64,000 nt of DNA, from contig NC_071331.1 in the NCBI RefSeq assembly GCF_010183535.1, positions 15,004,001 to 15,068,000 of the forward strand, given 5' to 3'. This document shows positions 30,746-64,000 of the stretch, piece after piece. Every line of letters starts with the position of its first letter. Position 1 is the first letter of the stretch. Both the position numbers and the translations under genes were made by a program. Below the pieces are notes generated by a model. The model made no database searches. It was given only the letters and a program-made list of their open reading frames with translations, and was not told the origin of the DNA. Source of the stretch: Caenorhabditis remanei (Eukaryota > Nematoda > Chromadorea > Rhabditida > Rhabditidae).

Positions 30746-32755
30746 AACAAGTTTATAGAGTGTTTACGTTCTTCATAAATACCGAATAAGACTCTGAAAT
30801 GTTTTCGAAACCTAGAATATCACTCCAACAATTGATTGTGAGTTTCAAGTGCATCGTTTTTCCTTTCCTAGTTATCGAAGTCGGGTGTTTTTATCATCCG
30901 ACTCGATCGGAAAATGCAACATTTTCACTGAACGAATTTGATGCTTGACCATTCTCTTATCATTTGATCTTAACCAGCGGAATCGTTAGACTGATGTAAT
31001 TCTTGGAGGCATCGAAACGGAGAGAAGAGAAGAAGATTGTTTGTAATGATCGTTTGAACATAATTAATCGGATCAAAAAAAAAGAATTGATAAAAGATGA
31101 TAGAAGAGGGATTCCCCCATTTCGGTACAAACTGCAGCGAAATAACTCGGGAAAAGAAACATTTTAAAATTTGCACCGGGTTGATAGAACTGAGAAGACT
31201 CATTCGATTCAAGGGCTGTTTCCATGCTTCTGGATCTATGAAGAAAACGAATTCTGGATCTATGAACCCTACGAAGTTCAGATGTTAATTTTGATAAAGA
31301 ATAAGTTTAAAGCCCGGACACTAAGGGTTCCGAACCTTTTCTTCCTTTTAGTTGGCAAAGTGTTCGAAACTTAGCCTGCATAACAGGTATGCTTTCAAAC
31401 GTTAACTTGCATCATATTGAATACATCTACAACTTTTCGAGAAGGTCGTCATCATCTGACGAGACTTCGTCACTTTTTCCATCATCTCCAAAATGCTTCG
31501 TTCCTTTTTCTCTCATTTCAACGACACTGCACCGCAAGCAAAAAAGCGTTGGTTGATGGTCTGATCTTCTTTTTTTCTTTTTTTCATCTCACTGTCTCAC
31601 TCGTTAGAGAACCACGTGGGTGAGAGTCGCAGACAATTTTGCGGAAAACGATGTCATGGCGCGACGAAAAGAAAACTCTCATCGTTTCTCGCTTTTGCAC
31701 GTACCAACACGTAGAGGACAAAGAAAATGTGTATAGGGTGGGGTGACTTCACAAGTCAGATGATGACAGAAATGGGGGGGATTCCCCCGTTTTGAATCAT
31801 GAGATGTTGCTTTAATGTCTAGATTTTAGTTGAGGTCATAAGGCACGTGGCTCCAGAACTCTAGATAAGCGGAAGTTGTCAATTGAAAAAAATAACAAGA
31901 AGTCTTCGCAATTGGAAAAAAGGCTATCTCAAAAACTTTCAAGCAAGTGTTTGCTTTCCGAGAAACTTATAAAAACCGCATCCCCCCAGAACCATATATT
32001 TGAGTTTACTCCATAATTTAAGCACTCTCAAACATGGATTAAAATCAAATTCGGATCTTTCTGAACCTATACCAAACATCTTCATTCTAGTAAACATGAA
32101 AAGGATCCGGTTTTCTGTCCTTCCTATTCAAGTATACCTAAAATAGCCAGTTAATACATCTCCTTGTCAGAAACAATAGCGACGCTATCGTAAGTGTTTC
32201 AACGAAATTCAGAAATATGTGGAGGACAACCTTGTCTTATTTATGTCTCTGACTACAAATAGTTTCGTTTCTGTATACTATTTGCCCCTTTCTTTTCGTA
32301 CTGTTGCACAGAAGCATCCACTTCCTTTCTCTCTGCTCCCACATACGAATCTCCAGTGAAACAAACACGTGGCGATAATGGAGAGAGAAGTGAAAAGAGT
32401 TCAAACAATCAAAGTAAGAGGAGAGATGAGCGGATGTGCTCAGGAGAGAGCCTCTAGGTGCCCAATAGGTTTACACAAACTCGAATCGAGCATTGACGAA
32501 ACAGCACGAAATTTTCTGTAGGAGAGTAGAAAAGACTGGGGAGCGTATTGAGTTCGTACTTTCGATCTGTACAAAAAATCGCGCGAGCGTCTAGCGATAA
32601 TGGAGAAGGCACTTGTATAAGGTGTTTGAAATAAATCATTATTTTCCAGGAAACATTGTTCCGGAATAGGAGAAGAGACAATAAAATATTATTCAACAAC
32701 AATAGGGAAACACAACAATGTATACGAAAATATGAATAACAACAGAATCAAAAAA
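30746..32755. other. 2-kb gap between the convergent gdh-1 and tgt-1 3' ends
   Basis: No supported coding gene. Contains three CACGTG E-boxes (31613-31618, 31844-31849, 32366-32371), pyrimidine-rich tracts near 31440-31590, and two copies of a GATTCCCCC motif (31110 and 31780 areas). Promoter-like content is unexpected between two convergent 3' ends. A small or non-coding gene may be present but cannot be shown. Confidence 0.45.
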
Positions 32756-35878
<3,123 letters not shown>

Positions 35879-37035
35879 TCTCTGAAACTAGCCCATCAAT
35901 GGGGGAACGTATTAAAAATGAATAATGTTCAACGGATACAAAGGAGTCAAAGGAGATGATTATATTTTCGAAGAAAAAGCATATCAATAGAGGAGAACAG
36001 ATCACGTGTTTGTTTCAAAGAGACGGTTATAATGGAAGGAATCAATATAATCAATAGTGTAAACATGCGAAACGAAAAATATAGTGTTTTCAGTTTGTTT
36101 GATAGTGGATGTTTCATTTATTTGTGATGTCTCTCTGGTTTCAAAAATAAAACGTGCCGAAAACAAACTTCGATTGAAAAAAAAACGAAAAGTGCGCTAA
36201 CTCACGAAAGTCAGGTCAGTTGTCCGGCTGGCGCACTCCGAATAAAAAATTGGCGGTAGTTTAAAATTTATTTTTTCAGGGACAATAAGATTCGAAGGAA
36301 ATTGCTAAAACTTTCATAAATTATCAAAACTTTCACAAAGGAAATTATGCAACTTCTTCACTTAAAGAAACAAGCCTGCCACCAAGTACGAAGTTTAGAA
36401 AAATGAAAATAGAAAGTAAGGATGCCGAGGGAGAGACGTAGGAGACGCAGAGAGCTCCAGATGAAAAGAAGATGCTTCATAATCGTTCTTCATGTGATTT
36501 TCACGTGCATGAAAACGGATTTCATCATGGCTTCCGGAGAGAAAAGTATGAGATAATAACTATTGAGAATGTTACTAATAAAACAGTGGGATCTCGAGGC
36601 AGGATCCACACATGGGATCTCAGATATGAGAGAGGTCTTTGGTAACTTTAATTTGAGTGATTCGAGTAAGAGGAGATGTTGGATAATATACAATAATCTG
36701 TCACTTTTGTTCATTTCACAACATACAAAGACACTGAAAAGAAAATCGCAGAGTTTTTTTCCAAGATATCCGCTATAAATAATACAGACAAGGTTTTGAG
36801 AGCCATTGGACATCAAAGGACTCCTCTAGAAACTGTGCCTCACGAACGTACGGTCTTTCAGTTAGTCTCATTTATCTGAGATCTGAGATAAATGTGACTG
36901 GATTGAAGGAGAACAATGATCTCAGAGTATGTTAGACTGCATATTCATGTTAAGTTTCATGTGTTTCGTGCGACATAGTTTCTTCCTTGTGCGAACGCAA
37001 TTCACTCCAAAATACAGAAAATTTTCCAGAACTCT

Positions 37036-37140
37036 TAACTGAGTCGACCTAGACACGGCCTCCTGCAGAGGCCCTCTCAAAGTACTGTGCGCAGTGCATT
37101 GAGAGGACCTCCGCTAGAGGCCGTGCCTAGATGGTTAACT
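37036..37140. repeat. imperfect long hairpin
   Basis: Left arm about 37048-37080 and right arm about 37099-37132 pair over some 33 nt with a few mismatches (CACGGCCTC with GAGGCCGTG; CCTCTCAA with TTGAGAGG) around an 18-nt loop; flanking TTAACT/AGTTAA extends the stem. It looks like a compact foldback element. Confidence 0.7.
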
Positions 37141-38185
37141 AAAAAATGTACCAGCAGAAAAAATACAACAAAAAACAGATGAAAAGTCGTTCTGTTTGTG
37201 GAATACTTGGTTTACTCTGGATGAACACGTCTAGAAATAAATTCTCTATTTTTACAGTAATGTTCAAAATTTCTTGGCTTACTGTATTTTTAATGCAGAC
37301 ATCAACTGGGATTCCATACGCAAGGGCCACACTTAAATATTTAAAAATTGTTTCTCAGATTTTCGGTTTCAAAAGAAATTTGACAAACGAGGATGGTCCG
37401 TAAAATTCTAATGAGACGCGATTCAAGAATTCATTTAATCGGATGATACATTTTTCAATATCGAGATGTGAGAAAAGATATCTTTCAATTTTTAGGTATT
37501 CATACAATGTTTTCAGAATCTATATTTATATATTTGCTAGCAAAAACAATTGCTCGTTTCCTCTTCGAAGCTCTTCCTTCTGTTTTCCCAACGGCAGATT
37601 ATTTTATTTATTGATTACGGTCGGTTCAAAGGCGCATTCATTAATACTATGCGGTCTTACAGCGATTGTTAATTTCGCGGTAAAAAATAGCGAAAACGAT
37701 TTCCTCGTAATAATTTTTCGTCCATTTCGACTCACAACTCGTGATTTTTCACTCTTTTTTTCAATTTTATCATATTCTTCGCCGATTTGTTGCTAATCAG
37801 AGATTCAATTGTTCACATATCCTTCCGATCATAATTCCGCATCATGAAATCAGGTTATTTGCATGAAATTACAACACGAGGGGGTTTCCCCAAATGCGTA
37901 ATGTTGATTTTGAAAAAAAAGGTTGAATAAGTTAGTTCACGTCAGTACAAAGCTGAGCGGCATTACCAGTGAGTAGCCTCCTTCACAGAGCCTTACACGA
38001 ATTTTGACTATAAACCTTGGCACCTAGGCTCTAACTGTATCTACATAGTGATACAACGCTGAGAATTCCATCGAGATCAAATATGCAAATTCTCTCATTT
38101 TCTAAATTCCTCACTGTCAGTCTCCCGCTTTGCGTAGTCGCACTACACAATCAGCCCATCGTCTCCTCATGATACCGCAAGCGCT

Positions 38186-38191
38186 TATAAA
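38186..38191 (+). promoter_or_regulatory. orphan TATA box
   Basis: TATAAA in the context GCGCTTATAAAGAGAGG, about 890 nt upstream of the SLC2 ATG. It could start a long outron for that gene or an unannotated transcript. Confidence 0.35.
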
Positions 38192-38705
38192 GAGAGGTAT
38201 TCCCCCGTTTATCACACTGTTCTTTTAAGACACTTTAGAATTTGCGAGACGGTTCAGCTAACCGAAAAACAAATATTGTCTACCGTCTACCTCTTTCAAT
38301 TTGTTTGAGCAGTGATTTTCTAAGATTATCGAGTGACTATGGGTCATTCTATATTTTTAGTACACATTCTTTTTGGGATTAAAACTCGACTGTTTTCTTT
38401 GAAACTACTAATATTGCATCAGATTTGGTGTATAACCGATCTCATTCGTCGTCAAACACTGACACCATATCTGGGTTTTGAATTATTATGATTGCAATTG
38501 AAAGTCAATATTTCTCTGCCCAATCTGTGTCAATCGTTTCATTATTCGGGATAGTTCCCGAACCAACCACATCCACTCCGTACAATCTGAGTGCGTTTGT
38601 CCCTACGTGTATATTACAAGACAATATGCAAATATTCGCCGACATCATCGTAATCATCTTTTCCTTGTCTTGTCTTCGTTTGTCCGCGCGTTGTAGACAC
38701 CTCGT

Positions 38706-38730
38706 GGGTAGGCGGGTCACCCGCCTGCCC
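38706..38730. repeat. GC-rich palindrome
   Basis: GGGTAGGCGGGT followed by CACCCGCCTGCCC, almost self-complementary, forming a stem of about 11-12 bp with virtually no loop. Stands out in AT-rich surroundings. Confidence 0.6.
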
Positions 38731-39081
38731 ATTGTCATCGGACCATCACATTCAGTGCGCATTCTATTACGAACACCTATTCCTCGTTTTATATTTATTT
38801 TATCAGTCTAGACTGTCTCAGTTCTTTTATGAATCATCTAAACTGTTACTCTTGTAAATTAGAAATAGTACTTTTTCAGAGCCCCTTCTTCCCACACGGT
38901 CGCTCGACTCTCAAACGGAACAAACCGAAAGTACACGGCAGAAGAAAAGTCCACGTTAGAGGCAGTGTTTGTGGCGTGGCCCAAACAAAAATCTGCCGAA
39001 GACCCATCTAAACTCACTGGAGCCACAATTTCATAGATTAACTACCCCGCGACCTTTCTCTATTCTCTCAGTGCTTTCGGA

Positions 39082-40736
39082 ATGACTTCCGATCCATCTC
39101 TCCTCTCATGGAATGGCGTCCGCCTGTTTCTCATTTGCTCACTTCTTACTGCCATGACTAACTTCCCATCAGGTGTGTTTAACGTTTCCCGAGAATCTCG
39201 TACATATTTCTTTCAGGATTTTCTCATACATCTGTCAACACTGCTGTCCACAAACTCAACGAATATCTGAATAACTCATTCACCGAGAGATATCGACCAC
39301 TCGATCATGAAGAAGTGTCACTCCTCAAGTCTGGAATCAACTCGGCTTGGTATCTCTTCCAAGTCATTGGTGCTATGTGCAGTCCATTCCTTTGTGATAA
39401 CTATGGCCGAAAAGTAGCATTCGCTATTTCGATCGCTTTCATGACCTTCGCCGGAGCTATGCAGATGCTCGCTAGCTTCACACCGTACTCCGAAGTTTTG
39501 ATTGCTGGTCGACTGATTGCTGCTGTTTTCTCTCCACTGAGTGATGCAGCTTTGATTCTCTATCTCCAGGTTTATATAACCTCTCATTTCTTCTGAAAAT
39601 CTTTTTTTTCAGGAAATTTCACCAGCATCTCTTCGTGGAACGATGTCATCGTTGTATTCAACTGGCTATGCAACGATGTGCTTACTTGGCATGTTGCTTG
39701 GTCATGAGGGACTTTTGGGACATTCGCTCTCCGTGCTTTTGTTTGTGCCGGTTATTCCTGGAATCTTGTCAACTGCCTTTATTCTTTGGATGCCTGATAC
39801 ACCAAAGTTCCTAATGCTTGTTAAGAAGGACAAAGTTGCTGCATTGAAATCGCTTCGATTCTTCCAAGGATATCTTCCTGATCAAACGCTTCTTATCGAT
39901 TCGATGGAGCAACATCAAAAAGAAGAATCAGCTGGAAACAATAACGAGAAAAAAGAGGAATCTTCAACATCGGTGATGCATATTCTCAGAACATCTCACC
40001 TTCGTAAAGCAATGATGTTGTCTGTGGCTGCTGCAATTCTCACGCTTCCATTCTATCCTATTCTTCAGAACAGCACTTTCTTCTTCACTGATATGGGTGT
40101 CGACACGTAAGAGAGCATAATTGAAGTTGGTATTTAAAAATACTCTTTCAGGAAAACTTCCCAGATGGCTTCTAGTTTGATGATGGTTGTTCTAACTGTC
40201 TCGTCAATTTGTTCAACTATGATCATCGACAAAGTTCCACGGAGAGTTCTTCTTCTGTCCTGCGGCTCCTGCACAGTCATCTTTTTGACGATCTTTGCTG
40301 TGGCAGAGCAAATGCATCAGCAGTCAATGGCAATGGGAGCATGTTTTGGATTTGTTATGGCCTATGGGTGAGCTATAAGGATATCAAAAAGTGTTTTTAG
40401 TATATTTTTTTCAGAGTTGGAGTTGGTCCTGTAATCTGGTCCATTCCACCGGAGCTGTCACCACTAGCCGATAGATCCATGATGTTCTGTTTTGTTTACT
40501 CAATTCACAGCTGTCTCGTCGTTGTCACAAACTTCTCGACAATCCCATTGTTCATGAGCATCGGCGCATTTTCGTTCGTGGTTCTTTTCGCCATTCCATC
40601 GGCACTTGCGTTGGTCTACTTGCTGATTTGCCTTCCAGAGACAAGTGGACGTGAGATCCACGTAATCATCAACGAACTGAAAGGATTTGTAGAAAATAAG
40701 GAGCCAAAAGCTAATATTATTTCTTCGATTGCCTAA
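39082..40736 (+). CDS. sugar transporter of the MFS / SLC2 (GLUT-like) family
   Basis: Twelve-helix facilitative transporter of the plasma membrane. Five exons: 39082-39172, 39217-39569, 39613-40106, 40152-40367, 40415-40736; 491 aa, normal for GLUTs. Family signatures: the loop 2-3 motif DNYGRKVAF, ISPASLRGTMSS at the E-x-x-SPxxLRG position, PDTPKFL (PESPRFL-like) before the central loop, and PETSGRE (PETKGR-like) at the end. The central cytosolic loop is polar (QKEESAGNNNEKKEESS). The N-terminus (WNGVRLFLICSLLTAMTNFP) is helix 1. TCTCAG ends 10 nt before the ATG, typical of trans-splicing. Key sugar-binding Gln residues of true glucose transporters are hard to place by eye, so the substrate is left open. 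Confidence 0.9.
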
Positions 40737-41919
40737 CTTTTTCATTCCCATTGATATTCATCCTTGAGCACTTGAGAACGGTCGCGGGGTAGACCATGTT
40801 TTTTTTCTTCATGTATTTTTTGATGTATTTTGTTTACCTTCAAATATCCCTGTCTCCTCTGTCCAACAGACGTTCATATACTATGTCCCACAGCATGTCT
40901 TTCAAATTCACAGTCACATTTGCTGGTATCACTTCTCAGACAACTATTTTATGTATTCATACTCTCACAGATTGCTTTAATACAGGATTTTATTCTTTTA
41001 TATTTATTAGTTGAAACAACACTTCAATTTCAGAGAAAATAGAGCAATTTAAAAAGAAACACCTTTGACTGACTAAAGAAGATTTACATTTTTAGAGAAG
41101 ACGAATAATTTCAATAAGCTTCGCATTCTTCGATTTTCTAGAAGATCCAAGAACTCCAGTCATTATTCGAAACAGTTACAATGGAAAGAATTTAAAACAT
41201 ACATGAGGATATGTGAAGACTACCGAACTAAACTATCAAATAAAATACTTATTAAAATATAGAAATTGGTAGAATCAAATGAATTTGTCCCGAATTCAAA
41301 AGTCATCTACTGCGAGAAAGGAAAAATTGATACCTAAAGAGAGAGAGAAAAAGGAAAGATACAATCAGAAAATCAGGGTCCCTACTGAAAAACTGAAAGC
41401 AATCGAATAAAAAAAGAGAAATCATGGATGAATGAGAAAATAAAAATGAGATCCACTTTCAGAAACAAGCGTCCCATTTCTTGAATCTTGAGTGGAAACA
41501 TAGGAAAAATCATGGAAGAAAATAGGAAAGTTTCGAATTTTGACTGGAATAATTGGATATTTTGGAAGAAGATATGGGAAATTATTGAAGTTTTTCAAAA
41601 AATTACAATGAAAGCAGTTTTGAATTAGAAAATATCATCAAAATCTTCAAGAAAATTGATTACAATTAAAAGAAAAGAAAGAAAGCATTGTTCTGATAGG
41701 AAAGCCGGGATTTTTACTTGATAAAACAGCGGGATGAAGAAGACAAAAAACACGAATATCAGATGGCGAAAGAAGTTTGGCGAAACGAGAGAAAAGTAGA
41801 GAAAAGGAAGGAGATGAATTAAGTTTAAAGGAAGAATCAGTATAGGCGGCTAGATGTCACGACTACAGAAAATAGATACAAATATGGATTGAATGGAAAA
41901 GAAAAACAGGAAAAAAGAT
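40737..41919. other. convergent 3' region between the SLC2 gene and unc-22
   Basis: About 1.2 kb, A-rich on the plus strand. It holds the 3' UTRs of both genes. A plus-strand AATAAA at 41239-41244 may serve the SLC2 gene with a long UTR. No gene seen. Confidence 0.5.
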
Positions 41920-63565
<21,646 letters not shown>

Positions 63566-64000
63566 CTGAAACACACATAACAAAACTGAAAAAGGACTGA
63601 AAATATGGACAAAGGACAGAAGAAAAGGACAAGACAAGTCTGGCAAATGATCAATTGGATGATCAGAAGTAGTTGACACATGATGGCTCACTATCTGTTT
63701 GCCCCGCTTTCCTCCCAACTACAAGTGCTCTCATTCTGGGTCACTTTCCAATCATTTTGCGGGGGCAAACTGTGTTTCCAAAAGATGAAAAATCTATATG
63801 TCTGTTATAGAAGGAAGTGAGCCATCATCTTGTCAAAACAGTACTTCAGTCGTTTTTGTTTCTAACCAGACAAGTACAAAAACGGTGGACAAAGAGATAG
63901 AGAGAAGGATACAGAAATTTGAAGAAAAGAGAAAGAGATACGGAGAGAAGAGATATGAAATAATGAGTAGGTGGCAGGAGCCAAAAGAAGAAAAAAGAAG
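63566..64000 (-). other. probable unc-22 intron
   Basis: Pyrimidine/purine-biased sequence upstream of the exon starting at 63565, with a GTTTCAG acceptor directly next to it. No further unc-22 exon could be recognised before the window ends. Confidence 0.55.

Larger units (their letters stand above)
35879..39081. other. 3.2-kb intergenic region with hairpins and an orphan TATA box
   Basis: No gene with firm support. It holds the MDR promoter at the left and the SLC2 promoter at the right. Listed separately: a hairpin near 37036-37140, a palindrome at 38706-38730 and a TATA box at 38186-38191. A possible two-exon mini-gene begins at 36422 (see findings). Most of the rest is AT-rich. Confidence 0.5.

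Noticed and set aside
32454..32702. Open frame just beyond the tgt-1 stop codon
   Set aside because: AT-rich 3' UTR or intergenic sequence without splice or codon support.
37139..37403. Overlapping open frames on both strands
   Set aside because: Low-complexity Lys/Phe-rich translations of AT-rich DNA with no supporting splice sites.

Overview
The window is nematode nuclear DNA, almost certainly from a Caenorhabditis species and syntenic with the part of C. elegans chromosome IV covered by cosmids ZK822, ZK829 and ZK617. The signs are short introns (mostly 40-60 nt) with TTTCAG acceptors, acceptors a few nucleotides 5' of start codons (trans-splicing style), and recognisable fat-6, nhx-9, hdl-1, gdh-1, tgt-1 and unc-22 genes in an order consistent with that region. 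The exact species cannot be told from the sequence alone. Exon structures were rebuilt by hand from splice consensus and checked by reading-frame continuity; every model closes without a frame break.

Left part (1-12.1 kb): a stearoyl-CoA delta-9 desaturase (fat-6-like, minus), a coiled-coil/low-complexity protein of unknown function (minus), a local family of three secreted SXP/RAL-2 (DUF148) proteins (two minus, one plus, the last with duplicated 54-nt exons), and an intron-containing tRNA-Leu(CAA).

Middle part (12.9-35.9 kb): a Na+/H+ exchanger (nhx-9-like, with a second internal first exon and TATA box), an SLC5 sodium:solute symporter, then three minus-strand genes about 270-300 nt apart: a short-chain dehydrogenase, a GT92-like type II membrane protein and an hdl-1 gene that joins a phospholipid-scramblase-like domain to a degenerate aromatic amino-acid decarboxylase. 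A foldback element follows, whose two inverted arms both carry tRNA-like Pol III boxes. Then come mitochondrial glutamate dehydrogenase (gdh-1), the queuine tRNA-ribosyltransferase catalytic subunit (tgt-1) and a zinc-ligand-depleted MDR reductase.

Right part (36-64 kb): a 3.2-kb intergenic region with hairpins and an orphan TATA box, an SLC2-type sugar transporter, and then about 22 kb taken up by unc-22 (twitchin) on the minus strand. It contains 31 fibronectin-III modules, many Ig modules and one protein kinase domain. Its 3' end is complete; its extreme 5' end lies beyond the window. The genes look like a normal euchromatic neighbourhood (lipid desaturation, ion and solute transport, nitrogen metabolism, tRNA modification, muscle structure) and not a single pathway. 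The most unusual items are the HDL-1 domain fusion with loss of decarboxylase catalytic residues, the Pol III-box foldback element, the exon-duplicated SXP/RAL-2 gene, and frame-preserving stop-free introns in unc-22.
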